A stretch of DNA of 34,714 bases from Paracoccus methylarcula. Lineage in GTDB: Bacteria; Pseudomonadota; Alphaproteobacteria; Rhodobacterales; Rhodobacteraceae. Positions 20,259-28,865 of the stretch are shown piece after piece (the stretch's first letter is position 1; every line of letters begins with the position of its first letter). Both the position numbers and the translations under genes were made by a program. The stretch is from contig NZ_PXNQ02000017.1 of assembly GCF_003007735.2 (NCBI RefSeq), positions 1-34,714 of the forward strand, given 5' to 3'. Under the pieces are notes generated by a model, which worked only from the letters and a program-made list of their open reading frames with translations, was not told the origin of the DNA and made no database searches.

Positions 20259-22946
20259 ATGTCCGACGCGCCCCGCCCCGAACCCGACGCATTGCTGAAG
20301 GAAGCCAGCCGCGAGGGGCGGGGAAAGCTGAAAATCTTCCTGGGCGCGGCGCCGGGCGTCGGCAAGACCTATGCGATGCTGGAGGCCGCGCGGAGGTGCG
20401 CGACCGGTGGCGAGGATGTGCTGGCGGGCGTGGTGGAAACCCACGGCCGGGCCGAGACCGAGTCCATGCTGCGCGAACTTCGCGTCCTGCCCCGTCAGCC
20501 CTTCTATCACCGGGGCCGTATCCTCCACGAAATGGATCTGGAGGGACTGATCGCAGCCAAGCCGGATCTGGCGCTGATCGACGAATTGGCTCATTCCAAC
20601 TTGTCGGGCAACCGCCACGAAAAACGCTGGCAGGATGTCGAAGAAGTTCTCTCCGCCGGAATCGACGTCTATACCACCTTGAACGTGCAGCATGTCGAGA
20701 CGCTGAACGACACTGTTGCCCGCATCACCGGGGTTAGGGTGCGCGAAACGGTCCCTGACCGCGTTCTGGAGATGGCCGACGAGATCGAACTGATCGATCT
20801 TCCGCCTGATGAATTGCTGGAACGGCTGCGGGTGGGAAAAGTCTATGTCCAGGATCAGGCGGCGCGGGCTGTGGCGAATTTCTTCGCCAAGGGAAACCTG
20901 ACCGCTCTGCGCGAACTGGCGATGCGCACGGCCGCCGACCGGGTGGACGCGGAACTGAAGCAGCATATGGCCGCCAATGCCATCACCGGGCCATGGCCCA
21001 CGCAGGAACGCATCCTGGTCGTGTTGCCGGAAGGGGTTGTGGGGCGCGATGCGGTGCGGATCGGCAAGCGTTCGGCGGATCGCGCGCGAGTCGAATGGTT
21101 CGCGATGGCGCTGACCAGCCTGCGCGACGAGATCAGGACCACGACGATGCAGCAAGGCCGAGCTGATGCGCTCCGGCTGGCCGAGAGGCTTGGGGCCGAA
21201 GTCACGATCCAGCAGGCCGAGAGGAACCCGGCCGAGGAAGTCGTTGGCTTTGCCGAGCGGCTGAATATCCGCCGGATTGTCGTGCCTCGCCCGCCAAAGC
21301 GCAATTCGTTGTTGTGCCATTTAGCGCCGACGCAGCATGAATTGCTGGTCTCGGGCCTGGTGAGATGGGCGACCAAGTTCGAGCTGACCCTGGTCACCGA
21401 TGACGAACGCCCGGCCCGGCAGCGACTGCGCCCGAAACCGCCTCCGATGCCGGACATGTTGCGCATGCTGGGAATCGTGCTGCTCGCCGTGGCCGGGACG
21501 ACGTTGCTGGCCAAGGCGGCCGAGCTTTTCATTCCCGTGGTCAGCCTGTCGCTCCTTTACATGACGACGGTCGTCGCCATGGCCACACGCTTCGGAAGGG
21601 GCCCGTCCATCACCACGGCGGGGCTGAGTTTCCTGGCCTACAACTTCCTGTTCACCACTCCGGTATATACCTTCCGTATCTGGGATCAGAGCCAGCTTCT
21701 GACACTGGTCCTGTTTCTCGCCGCTTCGATCCTGACGGGCAATCTTGCCGCACGGCTGCGAGATCGGGCCATGGCTCAACGTGCGATTGCTGAACGAACC
21801 GGCAAACTTTACGAGTTCTCGCGCCGGGCGGCGGCGGCGGCTTCGTTCGATGATGTTGTCTGGGCTGCCGTCAGCCATGTGGCAACTGTCCTCAATTGCC
21901 AGTCGATCCTGCTCGTTCCGAAGAAAACCGTAGGGCTTACCATCGTCGGGGCATTCCCGCCCGAGGACAGGTTGGCGGATCGCGAGATCTCTGCCGCACG
22001 CTACTGTTTCACCCATGGCGAGGCGGCAGGACGCGGATCGGGCACGCTGCCGACCTCCCGGTGGCTGTTCCTGCCGCTTAGTGCCTCGGATCGGCGCATC
22101 GGTGTTCTTGGAATTTTCTTCCCGGATGGACAAGAGACCGCCCATAGCGACCGGCGGCTGCTGGAGGCACTTGCCGATCAGGTCGCATTGGCGCTTGAGC
22201 GTATCCGGCTGACCGAGGATCTCGCACAGACGCGGGTGGTTTCGGAAGCGGAACGGTTGCGCTCGTCACTGCTGTCCTCGGTCAGTCATGATCTGCGCAC
22301 GCCACTGGTTTCGATTCTTGGCGCGGCGGAAGGGCTGGAAAATCCCGGATTGTCTGTCGATGCACAGCGAATCCTGGTCGAAACCGTTCGAGAGGAGGGA
22401 GAACGGCTTGACCGCTATATCCAGAACCTGCTGGACATGACGCGGTTGGGCCATGGCGCGTTGAAGCCGAACGCAGTTCCTTCTGATCTGCGCGAGCTTG
22501 TCGGCATGGCGCGTCATCGGTTGCGCGGGCCGCTGCGCGGTCATCCGGTCAGCGTGACCATCCCCGAGGAAATGGCCCCGGTCCACGCCGACCCGATCCT
22601 TATCGAGCAGGTCCTGGTCAATATCCTCGATAATGCTGTGAAATATTCCGGGCCGGCCACCCCTATCCGGATATCGGCGGAGGTGCGAGGCGCCCATGCG
22701 CACCTTTCCATCGAGGATGACGGGCCCGGTCTGCCGCCCGGCGCGGCTGAGCGGGTCTTCGATATGTTCTGGCGCGCCGAGCAGGGAGACAGGGGGCAAG
22801 CCGGGACCGGTCTTGGTCTTGCGATCTGCCGCGGAATTGTTGAAGCCCATCGAGGGAGTATCCGTGCGGAATCCGCCCATGACGGCGAACAAGGAACGCG
22901 TATCGTGATAGAACTGCCCCTGTCGAATCCGGAGACATTCCCGTGA
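20259..22946 (+). CDS. kdpD: KdpD, potassium/turgor sensor histidine kinase
   Basis: 895 residues, full length. ATG 20259 begins four bases after kdpC stops. Order of domains: KdpD N-terminal ATP-binding domain with Walker A GAAPGVGKT (29-37); a universal-stress-like domain (about 250-370); four membrane helices (about 405-505); a GAF-like region; a dimerisation/phosphoacceptor domain with SSVSHDLRTPLVSILGAA (His677); and a catalytic domain with NILDNAVKYS, DDGPGLP and GTGLGLAICRG. It phosphorylates KdpE when potassium is limiting. Its stop overlaps the kdpE start, so the two are translationally coupled. Confidence 0.97.
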   Translation: MSDAPRPEPDALLKEASREGRGKLKIFLGAAPGVGKTYAMLEAARRCATGGEDVLAGVVETHGRAETESMLRELRVLPRQPFYHRGRILHEMDLEGLIAAKPDLALIDELAHSNLSGNRHEKRWQDVEEVLSAGIDVYTTLNVQHVETLNDTVARITGVRVRETVPDRVLEMADEIELIDLPPDELLERLRVGKVYVQDQAARAVANFFAKGNLTALRELAMRTAADRVDAELKQHMAANAITGPWPTQERILVVLPEGVVGRDAVRIGKRSADRARVEWFAMALTSLRDEIRTTTMQQGRADALRLAERLGAEVTIQQAERNPAEEVVGFAERLNIRRIVVPRPPKRNSLLCHLAPTQHELLVSGLVRWATKFELTLVTDDERPARQRLRPKPPPMPDMLRMLGIVLLAVAGTTLLAKAAELFIPVVSLSLLYMTTVVAMATRFGRGPSITTAGLSFLAYNFLFTTPVYTFRIWDQSQLLTLVLFLAASILTGNLAARLRDRAMAQRAIAERTGKLYEFSRRAAAAASFDDVVWAAVSHVATVLNCQSILLVPKKTVGLTIVGAFPPEDRLADREISAARYCFTHGEAAGRGSGTLPTSRWLFLPLSASDRRIGVLGIFFPDGQETAHSDRRLLEALADQVALALERIRLTEDLAQTRVVSEAERLRSSLLSSVSHDLRTPLVSILGAAEGLENPGLSVDAQRILVETVREEGERLDRYIQNLLDMTRLGHGALKPNAVPSDLRELVGMARHRLRGPLRGHPVSVTIPEEMAPVHADPILIEQVLVNILDNAVKYSGPATPIRISAEVRGAHAHLSIEDDGPGLPPGAAERVFDMFWRAEQGDRGQAGTGLGLAICRGIVEAHRGSIRAESAHDGEQGTRIVIELPLSNPETFP

Positions 22947-23623
22947 CCGCACATATCCTGATTGTCGATGACGAGACTCCGATCCGGCGCTTTCTGAGAG
23001 TCGCACTCGAGGCTGAGGGCTATGCCGTCTCCGAGGCTGCGACGGCGCTAGAAGCCGTCAGCAGCGCAGCAAGGCAAACACCGGCCGCGATGATCCTCGA
23101 TCTCGGCTTGCCCGATGCGGATGGCGTCACGGTCATCGAGAAGCTGCGCGAATGGTCTCATCTGCCTATTCTGGTCCTGTCGGTGCGAAGCGATGACACT
23201 GGCAAGATCGCGGCGCTCGATGCAGGCGCGCAGGATTATGTGACAAAGCCGTTCTCGACCGGAGAACTGCTTGCCCGGCTGCGTGGCCTGTTGCGCGATC
23301 ATGCGCGAGAGGCGACGCCGGCATCGCTGACGCTCGGTCCATTGGAGGTCGACGTCACGGATCACCGTGCCGTGCTGAAAGGGGAAAACCTGAACCTGAC
23401 CCGGAAAGAGTTCGACCTGCTATGGCTGCTTGCCTCGCATGCCGGCCGCCTGGTGACGCATGACATGATCCTCAGGGCGATCTGGGGACCCGCACATGTG
23501 GAGGACAGCCAGTATCTGCGGGTCTATATCCGGCATTTGCGCAGCAAACTGGGCGATGACGCGGCGAATCCGCGATGGATTTTTACCGAACCCGGCATCG
23601 GATACAGGCTGGCGGACAAATAG
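22943..23623 (+). CDS. kdpE: KdpE, response regulator of the kdp operon
   Basis: 226 residues. The start is GTG 22943, inside the GTGA overlap with the kdpD stop. The receiver domain shows the acidic pair (VDDE), the phosphoacceptor D53 (ILDLGLPDADG) and K102 (YVTKPF). The C-terminal half is an OmpR/PhoB-type winged helix (LNLTRKEFDLLWLLASHAGR, YLRVYIRHLRSKLG, EPGIGYRL). It activates kdp transcription after phosphorylation by KdpD; having kdpDE directly after kdpC suggests an operon with read-through autoregulation. No strong terminator follows; only a short hairpin (TCACC/GGTGA, 23645-23659) without a T tract. Confidence 0.97.
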   Translation: MTAHILIVDDETPIRRFLRVALEAEGYAVSEAATALEAVSSAARQTPAAMILDLGLPDADGVTVIEKLREWSHLPILVLSVRSDDTGKIAALDAGAQDYVTKPFSTGELLARLRGLLRDHAREATPASLTLGPLEVDVTDHRAVLKGENLNLTRKEFDLLWLLASHAGRLVTHDMILRAIWGPAHVEDSQYLRVYIRHLRSKLGDDAANPRWIFTEPGIGYRLADK

Positions 23624-24329
23624 AAGCATGGAGAGTAGCGGTCCTCACCTGGCTGGTGACATTCTCCAATGAATGAACTTTACATTATCATGTGATAGAG
23701 ATTGCCGCAGCAATGTCCGTTCTGACGAAATGCCGCATCGCCGCAAGTCAGCTTTCCGCCCGTACCTGCACGACATCCTCACGGGTGCGGCGTGGACAGA
23801 GCGATTGCAGCAAGGTCCCGCAGTAGGGCTCCGGGGCCGGTCGGCTGCGAAATAGCGTCCGCAGGGGGATGACTGCGGAGGGTTCGAAGCCTGAGTATTT
23901 GCCGCTATCTTATTATCTGCGGATTATAGAATCGGCAGAACACAGTTGTCCGGCCAATAAGCTGCTGCAATAAAACGAATTTCGTGGAGAGAGCTTGTGG
24001 GCGTTGTCGCAAAGACGAAGCAACGGATTCCCTTCTTCGTGCCTACATGATCGCAGGTGATGATATACTCAACGGTGAAGATCCGCTGTATCTGAAACAT
24101 CTTTCGGCTCGAAAGTTAGTGAGCCTTGATAATGTGACATAAACGGATTTGCACAATAACATTCTCTGTGTTGGTTCTGCATCGGACATGAGAGGGGGGG
24201 CTGAAATGGGACTTGATAGCCGCATCCGGACTATGCCTTTGAAGTCTGCCACCTCCTTTCCCGCGCAGGACCGTAGCAAGGTGGAAGCGCACAGCGGAGC
24301 ACATTTGCCGGACAGCCCGATTGCGCTCC
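23624..24329. other. Intergenic stretch, no recognised gene
   Basis: About 700 bases between kdpE and the IS630 element. Short open frames on both strands lack ribosome-binding sites and have unconvincing composition. A motif GGCGTTGTCGCAAAG near 24000 resembles the terminal bases of some insertion sequences, but no partner end or transposase sequence was found. It may be old mobile-element debris. Confidence 0.4.
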
Positions 24330-24386
24330 TAGTCACCTGGAACTGAAGTAAGTACCGTTGAATGGAGTTGCTTTGGGAGAGGATGT

Positions 24387-25523
24387 ATGCGTGGTCGACC
24401 TGCTGCAGCGATTATGTTGAGCGATGAAGAGCGGGCATTTCTGGAGAGTCAGGTCCGACGGCAGGAGGTTGCCCGCTCCCTCTCTGACCGATGTCGGATG
24501 ATCCTTCTTTGCGCGGAAGGTCTACCCAGCAAGGAGGTTGCTCGCCGGCTGGGGCATAACGAGCACACGGTCGGAAAATGGCGGCGCCGGTTTTCCGAAC
24601 ACAGGGTCGCGGGACTGACGGATGAATACCGCTCCGGCCGTCCGCGGACGGTATCTGATGCGCAGGTTGCGGAAGTCGTCCGGCGTACCCTCGAGACCGC
24701 GCCGCGGGATGCCCCCCATTGGTCGATCCGCTCGATGGCATCGGAGACGGAACTTTCGCATACAACGGTACGGAGGATCTGGACCGCTTTCGGACTTCGG
24801 CCGCACCGCTCCGAGACCTTCAAGCTCTCGACCGATCCCCTGTTCGTGGACAAGATGCAGGACATCGTCGGGCTCTACATGTCGCCGCCGAATCGCGCCA
24901 TCGTTTCGTGTGTTGACGAAAAATCCCAGATCCAGGCGCTGGATAGGGAACAGCCGGTGCTTCCAATGGCTCCTGGCGTAGCCGAGCGAAGAACCCATAC
25001 CTATGTGCGCAACGGCACCACATCGCTCTTTGCTGCGCTCGATGTCGCGACCGGTGCGGTGATCGGGAAATGTTACAAGCGGCATCGCGCGACCGAGTTT
25101 CTCGACTTCCTGAAGCGGATCGACCGGGAGATGCCCGAGGGGCCGGACGTGCACATCGTCATGGACAGTGAGGCGGATCAGAAAACAGCGTGGGGCGCTG
25201 TTTTCCCGCCGAACGCCACCCACAAGACACCGAGGATCAAGGCCTGGCTGGCCCGACGCCCCCACTGGCACGTCCACTTTACGCCGACGTCAGCATCCTG
25301 GATCAACCAGGTCGAACGCTGGTTCGCCGAACTCACGCGGAAGCAGCTTCAGCGTGGCGTCCACCGCAGCGTCACCGAACTCGAGGCGGACATCGTCGCC
25401 TTCATCGAAACGCACAATGAAGAACCGAAACCCTACCGCTGGGTCAAATCGGCTGACGAGATCCTCGCTTCCGTCAAACGCTTCTGTCAGCGAACGCAGC
25501 AAACTTTATGTGGCGAACTTTAG
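24387..25523 (+). CDS. IS630-family transposase carrying an internal insertion
   Basis: 378 residues from ATG 24387, with GAGAGG upstream. The N-terminal helix-turn-helix part reads EVARRLGHNEHTVGKWRRRF. The DDE core shows the first Asp in SCVDEKSQIQALDR, the second in HIVMD, and the Glu in SASWINQVERWFAELTRKQ, followed by RGVHRSVTELEADIVAFI. IS630 proteins normally run MDNYATHKTP; here 14 extra codons separate MD from ATHKTP (see the hairpin entry). The insertion keeps frame but sits right after a catalytic residue, so activity is doubtful. All other family blocks are intact. Confidence 0.9.
   Translation: MRGRPAAAIMLSDEERAFLESQVRRQEVARSLSDRCRMILLCAEGLPSKEVARRLGHNEHTVGKWRRRFSEHRVAGLTDEYRSGRPRTVSDAQVAEVVRRTLETAPRDAPHWSIRSMASETELSHTTVRRIWTAFGLRPHRSETFKLSTDPLFVDKMQDIVGLYMSPPNRAIVSCVDEKSQIQALDREQPVLPMAPGVAERRTHTYVRNGTTSLFAALDVATGAVIGKCYKRHRATEFLDFLKRIDREMPEGPDVHIVMDSEADQKTAWGAVFPPNATHKTPRIKAWLARRPHWHVHFTPTSASWINQVERWFAELTRKQLQRGVHRSVTELEADIVAFIETHNEEPKPYRWVKSADEILASVKRFCQRTQQTLCGEL
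25167..25214 (+). repeat. Hairpin-forming in-frame insertion in the transposase gene
   Basis: The 48 bases between the codon for the second catalytic Asp and GCCACCCACAAG replace what is normally two codons. They contain AAAACAGCG-TGGGG-CGCTGTTTT, a 9-bp perfect stem, extended outward by GGCGG (25172-25176) and CCGCC (25206-25210) across a small asymmetric bulge. The translation is S-E-A-D-Q-K-T-A-W-G-A-V-F-P-P-N. Net gain is 42 bases, so the frame is kept. No second copy was found in the window. Confidence 0.7.
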
Positions 25524-25712
25524 ATTCAGGTGACTAGGGGGCAGCGTTGGCTTAGTCACGCATGCCAGCACAGAATTGCCATCTTGCCAGTTCACGGATC
25601 CGGCTTTCGAAACTGCCACGCGAGATTGCGCCTAGACATCCGGGCTCAGTGTGCAGTGACAACACTGATGGCGTGTCTCTGATGGAGGGGGTAAACGACA
25701 TTTCTCGGATCT

Positions 25713-25751
25713 TGAGACAACCTGATGTCTCATTCTTCCCAAAATGAGACA
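25713..25751 (+). promoter_or_regulatory. Operator upstream of the dehydrogenase operon (site 1)
   Basis: TGAGACA (25713-25719), six bases, TGTCTCA (25726-25732), twelve bases, TGAGACA (25745-25751). The first two are a perfect inverted repeat and the third is another half-site. The same three elements, with nearly the same spacing, occur at 33717-33754 next to the regulator gene. Likely binding sites for the Fis-type DNA-binding domain of the AcoR-like regulator. Confidence 0.75.
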
Positions 25752-25787
25752 GTTTTTCCACCTCCCTCCGCGCCCGAGAAATTACTT

Positions 25788-25817
25788 TTGTTTCCGCATT
25801 TTGGTTCTGCCTATTCT
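25788..25817 (+). promoter_or_regulatory. Sigma70-like promoter of the dehydrogenase operon
   Basis: TTGTTT (25788-25793), 18-base spacer, TATTCT (25812-25817). It is followed by the ribosome-binding site GGAGGAGG at 25828-25835 and ATG 25841. The pair lines up with the promoter at 33790-33819, including a shared GCCTAT at the -10 side. No GG-N10-GC sigma54 promoter was found in either region. Confidence 0.55.
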
Positions 25818-25840
25818 TTTGAAAATCGGAGGAGGAAAGG

Positions 25841-26827
25841 ATGCAACCGTCAAAGGAAACACTGGGCTGGATGTATCAGACGATGGTTACGAGCCGTCGT
25901 TTCGAGGAAATTATCGAGAAAATCTATCTGGAAGGGAAATCACCCGTCTTCAATATGGCAAACGGGCCGATCCCGGGAGAAATGCACCTTTCAAACGGTC
26001 AGGAACCTGTGGCTGTCGGTGTGTGCGCGCACCTTAATCCGGACGACGTGATTACCGCCACCCATCGCCCCCACCATCAGGCGATCGCCAAGGGCGTCGA
26101 TCTCAACAAGATGGCTGCCGAAATTTTCGGCAAAGCCAGCGGTCTTTCCGGTGGGCGCGGCGGACATATGCATATTTTCGACGCAGACGTGAATTTTGCC
26201 TGCTCCGGTATCATCGCTCAGGGGATGGGGCCGGCTGCTGGTGCGGCCTTGTCTCGAAAATTGCAGGGGAAACCCGGTGTGGCCGTGGCCTTCATCGGTG
26301 AAGGTGCCGCCAATCAGGGTGCATTCCACGAGACGATGAATCTCGCAGCAGTGTGGAAGCTGCCGATGATCTGCGTGATCGAGGATAACGCCTGGGGCAT
26401 CTCGGTCGCCAAGGAAACAGCGACGGCGGTCAAGCGAAACGATGTGCGCGCCGCGGCCTATGGCATCCCCGGTCATTATATCGAAGGCAACGACCCCTGG
26501 AAGATCTATGAAGTCGCCGGAGAAGCCATCGCCCGCGCCCGCGCCGGAGAGGGGCCGACCCTGATCGAGGTGGAAACCTACCGTTTGGCGGGTCACTTCA
26601 TGGGCGACGCAGAGGGCTACCGGCCGGAGGGCGAGAAGGACGGGCTCTTTGCCAAGGATCCGATCCCGGCGATGCGCAAGCGGCTGGAAGGAGAGGGGGC
26701 TTTTACCGCACCCGAACTTGATGCGCTTGAAGCCGAGGCCGCTGAGGCGGTCGAGACAGCGATCCGCTTTGCCCGGGAAAGCGCGGACGCCAAACCCGAA
26801 GACGCGCTGACGGCCGTTTTCGCGTGA
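25841..26827 (+). CDS. ThDP-dependent dehydrogenase E1 alpha subunit (acetoin/2-oxo-acid type)
   Basis: 328 residues, ATG 25841 with a strong GGAGGAGG. The thiamine-diphosphate motif begins at about residue 153 (GEGAANQGAFHETMNLA) and ends in VIEDNAWGIS. A GGHMHIFD loop and THRPHHQAIAKG precede it. The general layout is that of AcoA/PdhA-type E1 alpha, which decarboxylates or cleaves its substrate on ThDP and passes the acyl group to lipoamide. The THRPHH segment differs from the THRGHGH seen in classical acetoin dehydrogenases, so the substrate is not assured. First gene of a seven-gene operon. Confidence 0.9.
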   Translation: MQPSKETLGWMYQTMVTSRRFEEIIEKIYLEGKSPVFNMANGPIPGEMHLSNGQEPVAVGVCAHLNPDDVITATHRPHHQAIAKGVDLNKMAAEIFGKASGLSGGRGGHMHIFDADVNFACSGIIAQGMGPAAGAALSRKLQGKPGVAVAFIGEGAANQGAFHETMNLAAVWKLPMICVIEDNAWGISVAKETATAVKRNDVRAAAYGIPGHYIEGNDPWKIYEVAGEAIARARAGEGPTLIEVETYRLAGHFMGDAEGYRPEGEKDGLFAKDPIPAMRKRLEGEGAFTAPELDALEAEAAEAVETAIRFARESADAKPEDALTAVFA

Positions 26828-26850
26828 CCGGATCAGGGAGGAAATGACAG

Positions 26851-27876
26851 ATGGAAAACGAACGCAAACTTACGATTGCCCGCGCCATGGCCGAATCCAT
26901 CGCACAGGAAATGCGCATCGACCCGACGGTGTTCGTCATGGGCGAGGATATTGCTGATCTGGGCGGTGTTTTCGGCAATACCCGTGGGCTTGCAGATGAG
27001 TTCGGCAAGGAGCGCATTCGCGACACGCCGATTTCCGAGACCGGCTTCATTGGTGCGGCGGTCGGGGCGGCGCAGGACGGGATGCGCCCGGTGGTCGAGC
27101 TGATGTTCGTCGACTTCTTCGGCGTCTGCTTCGATGCGATCTACAATCTGATGGCCAAGAACACCTATTTCTCGGGCGGTAATTTCAAGGTGCCGATGGT
27201 TCTCATGACCTCGACCGGAGGCGGCTATTCGGATGCCGGGCAGCACTCCCAATGCCTTTACGGCAGCTTTGCGCATCTGCCGGGGATGAAAGTGGTCAGC
27301 CCCTCGAACGCCTATGACGCCAAGGGTCTGATGACCGCCGCGATTCGCGACAACAACCCGGTCATCTACATGTTCCACAAGGGGTTGCAGGGGATGGGCT
27401 GGCTCGGAACCGAGGCGGGAGCGAATGTCCATGTGCCCGAAGAGGCCTATGAGGTGGAGATCGGCAAGGCTGCCATCGTGCGGGAAGGCAGCGATGTCAC
27501 CATCGTCTCGATCGCAATGGGTGTGCATCATGCGCTTAAGGCGGCCAAGGCGTTGGAAGCGGACGGAATCAGCGCCGAGGTGGTGGACCTGCGCTCGCTC
27601 GTGCCGCTTGATCGAGAGACGGTGCGGGCATCGGTGCGCAAGACCGGCCGGCTGATCGTGGTGGACGAGGATTACCACAGCTATGGCGTGTCGGGCGAGA
27701 TCATTGCCACCGTCTGCGAGGCGGATGATCTGACGCTCAAGGCCCCGCCACGGCGGATCGCCTATCCGGATGTGCCGATCCCCTTCGCCAGGGTGATGGA
27801 GCAGTATTGCCTGCCCAACGCCGAGAAGGTGGTGGCCGCGGCGCGCGAGATCTGCCGAAGTGCCGTAACAGCCTGA
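26851..27876 (+). CDS. ThDP-dependent dehydrogenase E1 beta subunit
   Basis: 341 residues, ATG 26851 after GGGAGGA, 23 bases after the alpha gene. Transketolase-type pyrimidine-binding half: FVMGEDIADLGGVFGNTRGL, DTPISETGFIGAAVGAAQDG, STGGGYSDAGQHSQ. C-terminal transketolase half: EIGKAAIVREGSDVTIVSIA, VVDLRSLVPLDRETV and VDEDYHSYGVSGEI. It forms the alpha2beta2 E1 heterotetramer with the preceding product. Length and motifs are normal for AcoB/PdhB-type subunits. Confidence 0.93.
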   Translation: MENERKLTIARAMAESIAQEMRIDPTVFVMGEDIADLGGVFGNTRGLADEFGKERIRDTPISETGFIGAAVGAAQDGMRPVVELMFVDFFGVCFDAIYNLMAKNTYFSGGNFKVPMVLMTSTGGGYSDAGQHSQCLYGSFAHLPGMKVVSPSNAYDAKGLMTAAIRDNNPVIYMFHKGLQGMGWLGTEAGANVHVPEEAYEVEIGKAAIVREGSDVTIVSIAMGVHHALKAAKALEADGISAEVVDLRSLVPLDRETVRASVRKTGRLIVVDEDYHSYGVSGEIIATVCEADDLTLKAPPRRIAYPDVPIPFARVMEQYCLPNAEKVVAAAREICRSAVTA

Positions 27877-27945
27877 CATCGTTTCATAATCTGACAACGA
27901 CCAACAGCCGCCTTGCTTCAGGGTGGCCAAGAGAAAGGTATATCC

Positions 27946-28179
27946 ATGGCAACCGAAATCCGCATTCCCGACGACCTGTGGGATGGCGACGAAGAGGCCG
28001 TCATCACCGCGTGGCTTGCAAGCGACGGCGCGACGGTGAAGGAAGGCGCGCTCATCGCCGAGATCATGACCGCCAAGGTGCAATACGAGATCAATGCTCC
28101 TGCTTCAGGCACCCTTGCCATCGTGAAGGAGCAGGATGGGGTTGCGTCCAAGGGTGAAGTCATCGGTCAGATATCATGA
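27946..28179 (+). CDS. Free-standing lipoyl carrier domain, 77 aa
   Basis: ATG 27946 (AAAGG upstream) encodes only a lipoyl domain: IRIPDDLWDGDEEAVITAWL, then the modification hairpin EIMTAKVQYEI with the lipoylated lysine at residue 44, and PASGTLAIV. In usual 2-oxo-acid and acetoin dehydrogenases this domain is fused to the N-terminus of E2. Here the gene stops after 77 codons and the catalytic domain starts as a separate protein (ATGA overlap, 28176-28179). The protein would carry acyl groups between E1 and the separate acyltransferase as a diffusible swinging arm. An upstream in-frame start at 27913 is less likely. Confidence 0.88.
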   Translation: MATEIRIPDDLWDGDEEAVITAWLASDGATVKEGALIAEIMTAKVQYEINAPASGTLAIVKEQDGVASKGEVIGQIS

Positions 28180-28865
28180 ACGTGGGCGCTGACACGGCTG
28201 CACGCGTTGTTCATCTGCGCGGCGCCCGCGGCATGATCGCCGACAAGATGGTCGCTTCGTTGAGCGTGGCTGCGCAGCTTACACATCACGCACGTGCTGA
28301 CATGAGCGCTGTCATGCGTGCCAAAGGGACGCTGGCGGAAGAGGGCATTCGTGCATCGGTCGAAGATCTTCTGATGGCCGCATTGATCAGGGTGCTGAAA
28401 CGGCATCCCGACCTGAATGGCATCGTCAGAGAGCGTGAAGTGCATCTGTCGCCGCAGGTTGATCTTTGCGTGGCGATAGCCTTGCCCGGGAATCTGTTGG
28501 CCGCGCCCGCGATCTTCGGGGCCGGCGACAAGTCCATCGCCGAGTTGCGGGCGGCCCGGCAAGACCTGGCTACGCGCGCCAAGAGCAACAAGCTGTCAGT
28601 TGCCGAGATGACGGGTGGAACCTTTACCGTCTCGAATCTCGGGACAAGCCGGGTGGAGCAGTTCACGCCGATTCTCAATGCGCCGCAGATTGCGATCCTC
28701 GGGATCGGACGGATTGTCGAGACGGCTGTGCGCGACGGAGATGATCTGGTCTGGCGACCATTTGCGGGTCTTTCGCTGACATTCGATCATCGCGCGGTGG
28801 ATGGTGCGCCGGCGGCAGAGTTTCTTGGTGACCTATGCACCGAGATCGAAGAGTTCAGGCCATGA
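28176..28865 (+). CDS. Stand-alone E2 acyltransferase catalytic domain, 229 aa
   Basis: It starts at ATG 28176, overlapping the lipoyl gene. The sequence begins at the catalytic fold (RVVHLRGARGMIADKMVASL), continues with LLMAALIRVLKRHPDLNG and GGTFTVSNLGTSRVEQFTPI, and ends with the active-site motif DHRAVDG (His205, Asp209). It matches the C-terminal domain of dihydrolipoamide acyltransferases. No lipoyl domain and no peripheral E1/E3-binding domain are encoded. It transfers the acyl group from the lipoyl carrier to CoA. Missing binding domains imply another way to hold the complex together. Confidence 0.9.
   Translation: MNVGADTAARVVHLRGARGMIADKMVASLSVAAQLTHHARADMSAVMRAKGTLAEEGIRASVEDLLMAALIRVLKRHPDLNGIVREREVHLSPQVDLCVAIALPGNLLAAPAIFGAGDKSIAELRAARQDLATRAKSNKLSVAEMTGGTFTVSNLGTSRVEQFTPILNAPQIAILGIGRIVETAVRDGDDLVWRPFAGLSLTFDHRAVDGAPAAEFLGDLCTEIEEFRP

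Larger units (their letters stand above)
24332..25534 (+). mobile_element. IS630-family insertion sequence, complete ends
   Basis: The left end GTCACCTGGAACT (24332-24344) and the right end, read inverted, GTCACCTGAATCT (25534-25522) form terminal inverted repeats with two mismatches in 13 bases. Both sides are flanked by TA (24330-24331 and 25535-25536), the target duplication typical of IS630/Tc1-mariner elements. The unit is about 1.2 kb and holds one transposase gene. It inserted between kdpE and the control region of the dehydrogenase operon; its right end lies about 180 bases before the first operator half-site. Confidence 0.88.

Noticed and set aside
23995..24025. End of another insertion sequence (GGCGTTGTCGCAAAG)
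   Set aside because: No second end, target duplication or transposase sequence in the surrounding 700 bases.
25600..25840. Sigma54 promoter in front of E1alpha (TGCCACG...TTGCG near 25612)
   Set aside because: The spacing between the conserved dinucleotides is 11 rather than 10, and GG is GC. It lies upstream of the operator, and nothing like it is seen before the 33842 gene.
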